A DNA stretch of 64,000 bases from Membranipora membranacea (lineage: Eukaryota; Bryozoa; Gymnolaemata; Cheilostomatida; Membraniporidae): assembly GCA_914767715.1 (NCBI GenBank), contig OU612067.1:16185001-16249000 (forward strand). Direction: 5' to 3'. The notes under the pieces were generated by a model. It was not told the origin of the DNA, did no database searches, and saw only the letters and a list, made by a program, of their open reading frames with translations. Both the position numbers and the translations under genes were made by a program. Below are positions 27,142 to 38,809 of this stretch, piece after piece; positions within the stretch are counted from its first letter, which is position 1, and every line of letters starts with the position of its first letter.

Positions 27142-30100
27142 GTAAGTCTTAGTTACATCTGGTTTGACTGATATTCACAATGTCTAGTCTTAGGTCCAGA
27201 GCAGTCACAACTTTTGAAACTGAGTAGCGTCGCTGTATTGTACTGTGTGTAATGATGGCACCTGGACCTGCCCTCATATACCATCTATGCTTGCCCCAAA
27301 ACCCAGAGTTTCTAGTTTCCAAGTTCTTAGGCTGCCAATAACGTAGACTTGATCAACACAAAGCTAAAAGATGGTAAAAGCACTGGTAGAGAGCATCGCT
27401 TGATGTTAACTCCCGGCACGTAACAGCAAAATCAGATGGGTGTAATCTTGCTCTTTTTGACGACTCACAGTTAGTGCCTCTAGTAAAGTTGTTTATGACT
27501 AGACCAAGGAAATTCAGGGCTATGAATGGTAGCACAAGTCTAGAATATGCAGTTAAGTTTTCTACGAGACATTCAGCATCTAATAAGCTTGCCATAAAGA
27601 GGAACACATTATTCAGCCTTTGGCTTGCTCCTGTTAGTGGCCAGTGATGACGGAAGATTGTTACTAATAGCAGACTCCATCGGGCCAAAATCTTCCCTCT
27701 GACCCGCCTCTGACCAAGGAGTAACTCCTTGCTCTGACCATGAATTCAATTGTGAGCGTCATATCATATCTTCCCTTAGTTATCATGCATGGTGCAATGT
27801 GCCAATGGGGTCTTTTAAAATCTTTTAAAAGTAATTGTTCGCTATCAATTTGATAAGAATCATCGCTAAAATTGGTCTTTCAATTAGCAAAATCGGTCAC
27901 CAAATATGAATTTAGTTCCATCTATGAGTGAGCGATTTGGGAACCAGACCCCCAGCAGGACGTCGTGCTCACTCACCTAAGAGCAACCAGTGATTCAGGA
28001 AGTTTTTAATCAAGGGTAAGACCTCTCCCTCGCCGGAGGGCCTTCGGGCTGGGGGGGCAATAGTCTGGGGGCTCAGACAACTCCCAGTGTAGCTACTGCA
28101 TATGACTGAAATAGTATGTAAAGTATGCTGTCAATCAAATACACCAATGTTATGCAATGAAGTTCTGAGTCATAAGGGGCCCAAAATTTGTTGCTGTAAC
28201 ACAGCAGCTGTTGGCTATTAGACAATCTTATATCGGTGAAATGGCCTTGTAATATATTAAGTAAAGCTCCACGTAAGCACTTAGTTCGCATGTTCCTTGT
28301 TTTTTTGTTATTGATCACGTGACCTCACAGGGATCAGTTTACGAGTTACAATAGGAGTAAAACACTAAGTATAGTGTTTTGACACGGCAATAATTTGTTA
28401 TAATGCTATTCCGGCTCCTGCCAGAGTTGATTGAAATTCATTGCTTGTATGATCAAAACATTTTGTCTTCATACTCTGTACAATAAAAATCCATCATTTC
28501 CCTATTTAATAAATGCAGGTCCTGACATGCAGATATTATCCATCGGTTTCCCATCCTGTCAACAGTGGCTCAGACCAAGGAGTTAGACCTAGTATAGTAT
28601 AAGGATTGAGAGCATGAATTAATATTCATATGTATGACATGTCTTAACCCTCAATTTTTGTTGGGACAAAAAACGGTTGAAGATAGCCAGTTTTAAAGAA
28701 TGCTGCATTAATCGTTATATCCTGTTATTACCCTGCTGTAGCCCGGGCAGGCTAACCCTGCTGCATGAGGCTTCCATAGCAAAATTCCTTAGCTTAGCAA
28801 CAGAACAGTAACAATTAAGCCATTAAATTGCAGCTCTAGTTTTAAAACATTTTAAAATGCTTTCAATTTTACTTCCTTTATATTATGTCGCATTCTTGCT
28901 TGATACATAACGTAAATCTACACTACAATACAATGCAACCCATATCAAAATCAATACTCAAATTGTTTGGCAATGAACTTTCATCACTGTTTAAAGTCCA
29001 AGAGCCTGGTAGAATCTTAAAATAATTGCTTAAATTCAATAGCCTGTGATTTTACATAGCCTTGAGACCAGTAAATTCAAAATTGATGGGGCTGGCGGAC
29101 TGGCGGTGGGTTTCTGAGCATCAGTGTAAACCGTGATGCTCTAAAATTGCCTAACTTTATAGGTTTAGCCCCACAAAATGGTCAGAAAACTAACCTTTTC
29201 ATTTAATCTAAAAAAATAGCCATCCAGACTTTGCTCAGTTTAATTACTTCCACCCACCCCTTGATGAATCATCTTCATATATATCCTGAAAGCTGCCATG
29301 TTTCAGCCTTAGTTATCCAGAAGGTAAATCTTCTTCATAACATAATCGCCTCGGTAACATTTAGACTTTGATTAATGCTCGTCTTGGCAAATATTAACGC
29401 CCACAAGAACAATCATTTCTGTTTCAGAACAGAACAGATTTAAGAACAAACCTTGGGTAGATGATATGTCAGAATTTTAAGTTTTTAGTCTTGTCAGTCT
29501 CTCCCTGTATGCTCAAACTGCCTACCCTGTTGAATGGTTAGCCCATGTACGACTTCGTAGCTCAGCCATTTTACATTGCTCATCGCTAATGTTGAGAAGA
29601 TATATCAAAGCCATGACATAGACTTAGACTTAGGCATAGGCATAGGCAATCATAGACATAGACTTAGACATCGACATCGACATAGGCATAGACATAGATA
29701 TAGACTTAGATATTATGTATATGGTGAATGTCTGCCTGAGCACAAGGAGAGAAAGCTTACTTTTAATCTAATTGCTTGTTTCTTTTCAGATAATTGGAGT
29801 AATTTTCATCGGCGTTGGCTCCTATGTCATCCACAAGGGAAAAACTAGCAACCTCAATGACTTGTTAGGTTTTCTAGATGAGGAAGTCCAGGACGGATCT
29901 ACGGTCTCTCCTACAACACTCACAGATGCTCTGGCAGTGGAAGGTGCCCTGCTGGCTGTAGGAGGATTTCTCATCACTATTGGGTTAGCTACCTTCTTTA
30001 TCTCCACATGTGGCTGGCTAGGAGCATGCAAACAGAATACCTGTCTACTCTTTGCGGTAAGGGACTGTTTACCACTAATAGTGCTGTGATGTTATGACAT

Positions 30101-33100
30101 GGATATTCTTACGCATATCATTGGGTTATACGCCACTGATTTATACTGACAGTTCAGGCCTCAGTTGGCTGGATCTAGGTTATGGCAGCTAATGTGCTGG
30201 CTCTCATTGGTTGGGTTGGAGAACCGTCCAACCAACCAGAGCCAACACCTTCAGTCATGAAGCCTGAAGCAGCAGCTGCAGCAGTTCCGTATTGCAAAAA
30301 ACCACAAATTCAAATTGTTATGGTTTGCTGTATATAAGGTAATTTATGGTATCGAGTAAGACAGGGTGTCCTTCCCCTCCTGCTGTCTGTGTCGTATGAG
30401 CTTACTATTCTAGATGCCTAGGGTTCTGACTAGCTCACTAACTATCATTTTATTGAAAGTGAACCTTTGTTGTGACATGTCTATAAGACGCCTATAACAG
30501 GATTATAACGCTACTATAACTATCACTATATCCTTCTCTTTACAGTTCTCAGTGGTGATGATTATTGTCGTGTTTATTGAGCTGGTATTAGGTATAGTAG
30601 CTGCAGTCACCATCCACAAAATAAACGGTCCAACAGGAGACCTCACCTATGAAGTAACGCAATCCTTGATGTCTAGTGGCTACCAGGCGTACTGGGGAAG
30701 CGAAAATGACACACAGGAACTTGAAGGGCTAAAGAACGCTTTTGATATTGCCCAGAAAACAGGGGTATGTGAGAGTGTTTGGTTGCTTTCATACTGCAAA
30801 TGAGTTTGACAGATTTTTGGCCATATTATCCATGTTATCATTGGAAGCAGAACGTAATCTACCGCCTGTGACATTGCCACAAAGGGCAGAATTTTTGTCA
30901 TGTTTAAAACTCCTTGCTTAAGGCATCATTGAATTCTTTAATGTTATCTTCCCGGGTCTCAAGAGGCCCTTACACTTTATCAACTTATTATACCAAATAA
31001 CTCGCGGTAAAAGGCTGCGCAAGCACAATCTAAATTATTGCACTCACAGTCCTGCTTTTTGACTTTGTGTGTTAACATATAAGTACTGAAAGGTTGATCA
31101 TGGAAAATATTCCCCCCCCCCCCCCTGTTTAACATGAGTGAAAACCCCCCTTGTGATTCCTGTAATGAGGATGGAATACAAAAATATAAGACATATTGCA
31201 TGAAATTTGACGGCAGATCCCCTACTAATACGGCTACATCAATCAAAGGACACGTGCTAAAGTTCACTCTGCAAGACAGCATCAAGATAACATCCCTCTC
31301 TCTTCCAGCTCCAGTACTGATATTGTCTGAAACTATTAGAGAACAAGCATCTCCACTCCCAACTTTCCAATCAAATGGTGTCTGCATATTCCTGTTGTAG
31401 ATAGTCTGAGCCCAACAGACTCTTGCCCCTACCTCCTGTTTGACTGATATTATTCAAGCTATTTTGATAAATAAAGTACCTAGATCGCTGTGGTTAAGTC
31501 ATGGTGGATTCATCGAAGTGCTTTTAACAGGCAGTATCTTTTCTTGTAGGAGTGTTGCGGCATAAACAGTTATGAGGATTGGACGAATAAGACATTGGTA
31601 GGAGAGGACAACACTAAGTACCCAAACTCTTGTTTCCCTGATGAAGATCAAAATAACAAAATAAATGAGGTAAGATAAGCGACGTATCTTATCCGACTTC
31701 TGAGAAGAAAGACAGCCATAATGTGTCCCTGCTTGTTCACCGCATTTATAGCAAAACGGTTCAATTGTGTGACATAAGGCATTCAAGAAAACAGATTTGG
31801 CAGTGTTGAACTATAAATTGAGTTAGTGTGTGATTAATCCCTCTCTATAATGTGCCTAAAATTTCAAATTCACTGTATCCAGATAAGGGTTGCTCTGCTC
31901 ATGCTTTAACTGCTCAAACTCTGTCCATTTTGCTAATTGAATGCCTCACAATTCCATACAGAGACGTTTGCATCCTTACATTGGTACCCTACAGGATGAG
32001 AATATCCATGGATTTAAATTTAGCGACCGTTAAAACATTACCGGTTTTAGTTTCTGAAAGCTGGCAGTAAAAATTCCTCCTAAACCTCACGATCTAGAAA
32101 ATCAAGACTTCAACGAATTTGGGACTATAGCTTGTTAATGAAATATGAAATTTGAGGAAGGTTTTCGACCTGCGGGGGATATCAGAGTTATGCTTGACAT
32201 GCAGTCAATCCAAGACATCTCTATCATCTCTAGATTCTAGAATGCTCACATGCATGAATAGTTTGGTCTAGCCACAAGATCTTCCACTGCTGGCAATAGA
32301 AATGATAAAATTTTGAAAACCTTGAATTAGAGCGAGATAATTTCGGTCTGCGAACCAAGTATTTGGAAGGGGAAACAACATACATAGAATGATGTGATTC
32401 TGCTGGTTTGTTTTATGGTATGGGGTCTATCCTAAGAAGAGAGAATTTTAAAAGCAAGGAATATTTGGAAAAACTGAGAGCAATCAGCCTCAATGAAACC
32501 TGAATAAACTATCTGAAGTAGGAAAGGGGGGACATCGCACCCTCCCTGTCTAAAGCGAACGTGACGCTAGAGAAGAGGACATTTCCTCTTTCAGGTCGTT
32601 TAAAACTTTTCAAAGCTTAGGGATATCTACATCATTTTTGCAATACGTAACGATGGGCAGTTGTTGTATGCGACCAGATCATAAAAAAGAATCAAAGATT
32701 CAGCAAGCCGACAGACCAACCTGTGTCCGCCTTTGAAATTTGAAAAATTGTCACTCGTTTGTTAATTTGTAATTCAGTTTCTTCTTCTCATCGTTACAGG
32801 AAGGCTGTTGGAAAACAGTAAAGCAGTTCCTCGGCAGGATGAGTGGAGCTATGGCTGGTACTGCCATTACATTCTGTATACTGGAGGTATGTATTGATTA
32901 CTAATTTCCGATCATTCAGTCATTCAGTACATTTGACGATTGATGTTTCTGCCTTTACTGACTTACACCATGAAAGCACACTGACATTGAGACTACACTA
33001 TTGTCATGTGTATGTCTGATCGAAGAGTACCCGCCCCTACTTAGTCAAATTGATCTTGGGTCGTCACACAGAACTCCTTGTGATGGTACTGATGCTAAGT

Positions 33101-33472
33101 AAACTAGTTCACTCTCTATCGATCAGAGATATACATGTAAGTATATCATGTCATCAGTGTACCATGAAAGTTAAAAATAGGGTACACAGATATGTCAAGG
33201 TTAAAACTATCTAACTTCCTGACTCTGATTGGTTAGTTGGGCACCCTACTGCCAATCATATCAGAGGCAGCACATCGGCTAGGTAAAACAGCAGTACAGA
33301 AAAGACTTTGTACAGTGTACATGCCTTGTATTATAATGTATTTGCTGTTGTAGTTCTGGGCTCTGGCTATTTCTATTCATGTTTAATTTTTTGTTTTTAG
33401 ATATTTGGAATAGTCATCTCCTGTTACCTGGCTTGTACAATGAAAAGATCTGGACAGTATGAACAACACTGA
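27067..33472 (+). CDS. Tetraspanin 1 (279 aa, 6 exons)
   Basis: Four-pass membrane scaffold protein that organises receptors, integrins and adhesion molecules into membrane microdomains. Exons 27067-27141, 29790-30056, 30546-30764, 31550-31669, 32800-32886, 33401-33472; every intron is phase 0. TM1 about residues 16-37 (with the conserved FN), an unusually long small loop at 38-78, TM2 then CGWLGAC, TM3 from 115, large loop about 138-238 with ECCG (C189, C190), C215 and C230, TM4 about 240-268, short tail ending QYEQH. Two N-glycosylation sequons lie in the large loop (NDT, NKT). The start ATG follows TTCAGG and has G at +4. A tandem paralogue lies downstream. The large loop has four cysteines, as in the CD9/TSPAN group, but a one-to-one human orthologue cannot be named. 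Confidence 0.95.
29606..29713 (+). repeat. Degenerate hexamer repeat
   Basis: Alternating ATAGAC, TTAGAC, ATAGGC and ATCGAC units over about 108 bp, ending some 77 bp before tetraspanin 1 exon 2. Intronic. Confidence 0.9.
29790..30056 (+). CDS. Tetraspanin 1 exon 2
   Basis: Residues 26-114: rest of TM1, long small extracellular loop, TM2 and the GWLGACK motif. Acceptor TTTTCAG ends at 29789; donor GTAAGG at 30057. Confidence 0.95.
30151..30275. repeat. Foldback element in tetraspanin 1 intron 2
   Basis: GTGCTGGCTCTCATTGGTTG..GGTTGGA is mirrored by TCCAACCAACCAGAGCCAACAC with a 6-base loop (GAACCG); an outer TTCAGGCCT/AAGCCTGAA pair extends it. Confidence 0.7.
30546..30764 (+). CDS. Tetraspanin 1 exon 3
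   Basis: Residues 115-187: TM3 and the first helices of the large loop, with an NDT sequon. Acceptor TTTACAG; donor GTATGT at 30765. Confidence 0.95.
31550..31669 (+). CDS. Tetraspanin 1 exon 4 (CCG exon)
   Basis: Residues 188-227: ECCG motif, PNSC cysteine and an NKT sequon. Donor GTAAGA at 31670. Confidence 0.95.
32800..32886 (+). CDS. Tetraspanin 1 exon 5
   Basis: Residues 228-256: EGC cysteine (C230), end of the large loop, first half of TM4. Donor GTATGT at 32887. Confidence 0.93.
33401..33472 (+). CDS. Tetraspanin 1 exon 6
   Basis: Residues 257-279 and stop TGA. End of TM4 with cysteines at the inner face (SCYLAC) that suit palmitoylation. Confidence 0.93.
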   Translation: MFGIVISCYLACTMKRSGQYEQH

Positions 33473-33906
33473 AAAAAAGGCGGGATAACTTCTCGGCTAT
33501 AATATACAGGCTTAATTTAGTTTGTCTGCCATCTGTGACCCTGCTCATATATAGCTCTCTTTCTATCTATCACACCAGAGGCAGTATATTATAACAATAT
33601 TTTAATGTAATGTCTTTGCTTATGATTTATGTATTGAGAGTTGTCTGCATACTGTCCCGTAGCTATTCTACTTATTGATTTTATCAAAAAGACCAATTCT
33701 CCTGTTCAAATTCGCATTTACATAGTTCCTTTACACCAAAATAGATCTGTGGAGCATATTTTTTTATTGTTTCATTGGCAGAAATGGAGTGTGGTGATCT
33801 TTCTCAGTGGTTTTTTCGATTCATTCCTCATAAATATCATTCCCGCTTAGGCAGTGCTATGCATCCTTAAATTAATTATATTGTGAGAAGCTATCCGTTT
33901 ATTGGC

Positions 33907-33912
33907 AATAAA
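33907..33912 (+). other. Candidate poly(A) signal of tetraspanin 1
   Basis: AATAAA 435 bases after the stop codon, the first good match downstream. Confidence 0.45.
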
Positions 33913-34719
33913 AAATTCCTTTCCTAACTGACATCTTGAAAGTTGTTCCATCTCGCAGCAAGGTAACGTTGTTAATATACACAGGGAGCTTGACAGACCA
34001 TAGAACAAGTTAACTGAAATACTGTGTATCATGCCAACTTCTGCAGCTTTGTCACCCAGCTTCTTTCTTTGTTTTTTGTTCTGCCACTACAAAAAAGTAG
34101 CCGCGTGTCATAGTTTTCCGTCACCACAGAGGGACTAACTTGTTCTAGACAGACCAGGGACAGGCAAACTAGTCTATTTGATATTGAGAGTTGTTTCCTT
34201 TTTCTGCACGGGGAGACAACTATCGGTGTATATTTATGACCGCCAAGTCAACAATAAACATGTCTTAGTGCCAGCAACTACAGCAATATCACAATTTCTC
34301 TGTAGGCATCCAGTTAACACCATGAAAGATTACTGTATAGCAACAGTAAAGGCTTTGCTGTATTGCATCATTCCTTGGAACTCTGCAACCTAATACCACA
34401 CAGCTTATCATACAACCTGCGTACAAACTTTTTCCCTCTGGCCTGTTGGTTGAGAGTATAAGAGGAGTCTGTTATCAAGGCAGCAGCTCCAGTCTCTTCC
34501 TCGATCCTTCATCCAATCTAATCACTTCATCCACAACTGAATTCTCCCCCGAGGAGGAGACAAGAGTTTGGGGGCTCAAACTGGATTTCACCCCACCTAA
34601 GGGGTTATTTCAAAGTATAATCCGTCATGTAATGTAAATGTAAATGTAAATCACTTTTTATTTAGCTGCTCTCCAGCAATCTTGACATGAATATAAGATA
34701 GATAGATATACATATTCAA

Positions 34720-34875
34720 TTTAGCGCACTCCTGTACAAGGTAGGAGTGGGCAAGCTAGGCTATTGTCCAGAGAGCTCACCTCCTTCAGCAGCATGGGTA
34801 GTGACCGGGATTCGAACCTGCAACTCTCAGATTGAGATGCTCGAATCCTAACCACTACACCACCCTGCCTGCATC
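34720..34875 (-). mobile_element. tRNA-derived SINE
   Basis: On the minus strand: pol III box A-like TGGTGTAGTGGTTAGG (34847-34862) followed at normal tRNA spacing by box B GGTTCGAATCC (34808-34818). The region between does not fold as a convincing anticodon arm, and unrelated sequence follows, so it is a SINE rather than a working tRNA. The 3' limit is estimated. Confidence 0.8.
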
Positions 34876-35337
34876 ACAAACAGGAGTTGGTTTACTGAAT
34901 TGGCAGAAAGCAAACATAACTTCTATGTTGCTTTACTTGACCTGTCCGAGGAATGCACCAAAAAGATGTTTTCACACGGCAATATTTAATCTCAGATCAC
35001 TCCCAAAATAAGAAGACGAAGTTGATGTTATAAGACTCTATAGGGTCAAAGAGAGCTAACTATAAATAAACACCCTGGCATATCTTCTGAGGAGGTTGAC
35101 ATGTGAATGTTCCGGTCATTTTAAGATTAACAGGCAGGGACAGGAACAAAGCGTCATCATTTCTATTGTCTCATGGTCTGACTAAGCAAAGCTGTGACAA
35201 TGGACATTGCGGTAACAAAAAAGTGCATTTCCACATTAAATGACGTGTGTCTCTAAGAAAAGGGATGTTGACAGGTGAATAATGAGCATAGTTCCGTATT
35301 GCGAACTTTTTTTATGAGTGTCAGAAGGAAGTAAAGG

Positions 35338-35510
35338 CTCCCATTCTTGCGCTCAAACACTGCCAGGATAGCTGGTAGTAGTATCAAGGAGTAACAGGGG
35401 AGTATTCCATTATCTACCAGTTGGGTGGGGGAAGTGGTTAATGATGGAATGCCACTACCAGCTACAGGGCCATTTTTTTACTCGCAAGGTACTCAAACAC
35501 AGCTACGCGT
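35338..35510. repeat. Foldback element
   Basis: GATAGCTGGTAGTAGTAT and, inverted, TGTAGCTGGTAGTGGCAT form the arms. Contains GGAATGCCACTACCAGCT, close to GGAATGCCGCTACCAGCT in the foldback at 16736-16883, so the two are probably one family. Confidence 0.5.
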
Positions 35511-37380
35511 TACCTTATGTACACAACACACCTGGTTACCACACTATTATAAAAAATCCCATAGTTGATCTACTGCTTCTACTGCCATTGCAATATGTAA
35601 ATAAATCGGTTACCATGGTTTTTCAAGAGTGATTGAATAGAATGTGATGCTATGAATTAGTCATGGCATATGATTGGTCATATAGGCATAAAATTGTAGA
35701 TCGCAATGTTATGCATCTATGTAGTAACCCAGGATTGGACATGGTTGATGTTACGAGTTTGCTATGCACACTAGGTCATCGAGCATTATTAGTACTAAAC
35801 AAAGATCCCTGACAAAAGGTGTCACATTGTAAAATTAGTGGAATAACTTGTTTTTTATCAGAAGGCACTAGTATAGATATAATCACCAAGAAAAACTGAA
35901 GTTTGCCCACCAAACCTTCATCGTAATAGCTACTCAGATTTCCCATAGGTTTGAGCGAAATAAGGTTCCTTAAGAGTATCCCACAATGCAATTTTCAGGA
36001 ATTCATGGTGATATCAGGACAATAGTTTATGTGAAATGCCAGGTTAATATTGCATTATGGGAATTTTTTTTTAACATGCCAGAATTCAGATATCCGTAAC
36101 CGAAATATCGTCAAGTTTTGGTACCGAATTGCAAAAGTGATAGCCAACTTAACCTTGGGTCTCAAACTTCGGCGGTAACATAACTCAGGGCAAGAAAATG
36201 AACGCCGTAGGATTGATGAACGAATGTAAACATTTTTGAGATGGTTGTGGATCTCTGCTTTACAGATATATACTACAGACTCTGTGGAACAAAGCTGTGG
36301 AAAGTTTTTTCTAAGGATAGACTGGTACCTCCAATTCACTAAAAACAGCACTTCGCATTCAGACAACCAATATTTGAAGCATGCACTAAGTGATTCATAC
36401 TTGGTGTGTACCTGCCAACTAACAGTGCCAATAAGTTGCTGATGACACAAATAATAGTACTAAGCACACCTCACTTATCTTCTTCAAGACAAACATTCCT
36501 TGTCTTCATTGATGAGATAATGTTTGTCTCGCCACCCACACATGTATTCTTCCCACCCAATGATGTCATATTTCCTTGAGAATATTCTCCTTATCTAGAT
36601 CAGCGTTGATGACAGTCGTATCTGGAATCCTCATAAGGTATATGCAGTAGAGTGTCAGTAGTAATATCACCAACTGCTGAAACATAACAGAATTTGTTGG
36701 TATGGTTTACAGTAGTCTGTAATAAGTAATAGCCAACTTGGAGGAACAATTCACTACTGGCTTCAAATCAATGACAACCGGTGATGCTAACTGGGCTGGA
36801 CAACGTTTCAAGGGCTGCCTGTGGCTTATTAATAAGACGAAAATAATTAAATAGATATGACAAATAATACATGTACATAAATTACCTTATAAAATATTAA
36901 TTTTGCTTTGCCACTTTCACCATTAATTATTGTGGAAAAGGTTGGCCATCTCTCTCTATTTGGCGCCATGCCATCAGATTCATTATCTTTTAATCAAAAA
37001 TGGCAAGTATAGTGAAAACTATCTCATGCAAATCTGCCAGGTATTTTCTTATTGCAAAGATTGGTGAAGGAAGAAATAATTGTGATTTGATCTGCAATCA
37101 AATTATTATCCGTGCTTTGATGAAGATGATAACTGTCACATGCACGGAATAACCTCTCACAACCACATTGACAAACTGACAGGGCAGTCGTTTAGGTAAA
37201 ATGGTAGGGGAGGCGAAAATCCTTGAGGGTGTGAAGTAACACCAGATTGGGTATTGGGTATTGCCAGCTCCTACTCTAGAGTCTGGAGTTAATCCCCAGC
37301 CTACATAGCGAAGGCTGATATAAGTAGCAAATGGAAGACCCAAACGAGCTGATTCTGACATGGAATATTCAGTCAGCAGT

Positions 37381-37412
37381 CTAGGGGAGGCAGAGCGTCC
37401 CTGCCTCCCCTA
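37381..37412. repeat. CTAGGGGAGGCAG palindrome, second copy
   Basis: CTAGGGGAGGCAG..CTGCCTCCCCTAG followed by AACTACGG, the same module as at 23841-23880. Probably a fragment of the same foldback family. Confidence 0.6.
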
Positions 37413-38731
37413 GAACTACGGGGCACCGCATCCACAGCAAGACATTCTGAAGTAATTTTAAAACAACGAAAATTGGTCAGTTCAGTGTGATTCCAGATCG
37501 CAGACATGGATTGCTAAATGGGGGGGGGGGGGGGGCCCATGGTGTTTAAAAATTTGTCATCTGAGTCTGTCATTAGAGAACTCGATATTGGCTGAGACTA
37601 ATTGAAGTCTTGTCACAAGACTTCGCCACGATTGAGTGTCTACCAGCTAGATAGCGAGTGTGCATATCACAATATAAGGCCATTCCTAATTAATTTCTTA
37701 CTTCAAATACCCAACTTGGATAGATTTAGACGCGTGTAGAAGCATGGGGTGGTGTTGCTTACCTAGGTTTTACTAAAAAGGGGTATCATGTTTTATTATG
37801 TAGGTTGCTGTGAAAAACAAAGTGGTGATATTGGTGTTGAATGGAAACTCATGTATGTGCAACATGAGTATGGTATTGCTATTGGCATGGCATGTTGAAA
37901 CAGTGGAAATTTCGCATATAGAGGTAACGGTAGCACATGTATGTTGACTTCATCCCTGTTTGACCAGAAGTCAATTTATTTCCGTCTTGAAGCCATCGGT
38001 TGATGACTCACTTTTTCCAACACGGATCACCGTTATTATTGAGCAGAAGCCAATTCAGAAGCCAATATTATTCAGAAGTAGAAGCCAATATTATTGAGCA
38101 GAGCCAATTCCTGTTTCTCCACGATAGGATCTGGCGTATTTTCATTATCTATTAGGTCAACACTCCATTATTAGAATCAAACATACTAAGGCATCATAAG
38201 AATTGTCTATACATAAATCATTATATTTATCTGGTTTTGTCATCGTTCGTCCAAGCTTGAAGTGATGATTCATATTCATGCAGCCCCACCTTAGCTCCAC
38301 AGAACACCAGATGCCTGCTAGGCACTTCACTCCAATGCTCACAAAAAAATGCACCATAATTAATAGCAGTACATGCTGCTTCTAGAAATCAAGGAATGGT
38401 GACTACAAAACCATATAACTAAAAGTCTAAAACTTGCTTGATCTAAATATATAGAAATTGTTTTGCATCCTGAGTGCTAGTTTTCAGCATGGCGTATGAA
38501 TACAAGCAATTAAATTTACAAGGGCTATTGCTCATCAGGGAATATTATGTAAACTCACAGGCTATACTCACAATAGCCACCTAATAATAGCGCCATTCAT
38601 TTGCATTATAATAAGCCTGCATGCAGCTATCTCTGACAGATTGACCTACATTTAGTTGAACAACAGACATTGAACAACTGACCAGCACAAACAACTGACC
38701 AGTCCATATTACACTAAAGACAGCAGAAAAA

Positions 38732-38809
38732 ATGGCAGGAAAAGGCAAAGCTGAGGGATGTGCTTCATGCGCAAAATGGTGTCTGATCATCTTCAACATT
38801 CTCTTTTGT
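38732..38809 (+). CDS. Tetraspanin 2 exon 1
   Basis: Residues 1-26, with several juxtamembrane cysteines that suit palmitoylation. Donor GTAAGT at 38810; the next intron is 4.5 kb. Confidence 0.94.

Larger units (their letters stand above)
27142..33400. other. Introns of tetraspanin 1
   Basis: The introns at 27142-29789, 30057-30545, 30765-31549, 31670-32799 and 32887-33400 contain no supported gene. Contents seen: an ATAGAC/ATAGGC hexamer repeat (about 29606-29713), a foldback (30151-30275) and a poly-C run near 31110. Open frames in them (27353-27688 minus, 30980-31387 minus, 31134-31400 plus) have no recognisable domain. Confidence 0.7.
33473..38731. other. Spacer between the tetraspanin genes
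   Basis: No gene seen in about 5.2 kb. It contains a tRNA-derived SINE on the minus strand (34720-34875), a foldback (35338-35510), a second copy of the CTAGGGGAGGCAG palindrome (37381-37412) and a poly-G run at about 37521-37535. The 131-codon minus-strand frame at 36055-36450 has no recognisable feature. Confidence 0.7.

Noticed and set aside
27353-27688. 111-codon minus-strand frame in tetraspanin 1 intron 1
   Set aside because: Considered as a retroelement remnant; no reverse transcriptase, transposase or other motif could be identified.
30980-31387. 135-codon minus-strand frame in a tetraspanin intron
   Set aside because: Overlaps a poly-C run and an equally open plus-strand frame; no domain.
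34800-34872. Possible functional tRNA gene on the minus strand
   Set aside because: Boxes A and B are good but no convincing anticodon stem, and unrelated sequence follows; called a SINE.
36055-36450. 131-codon minus-strand frame between the tetraspanins
   Set aside because: No domain, no homologue recognised, no exon-like borders.
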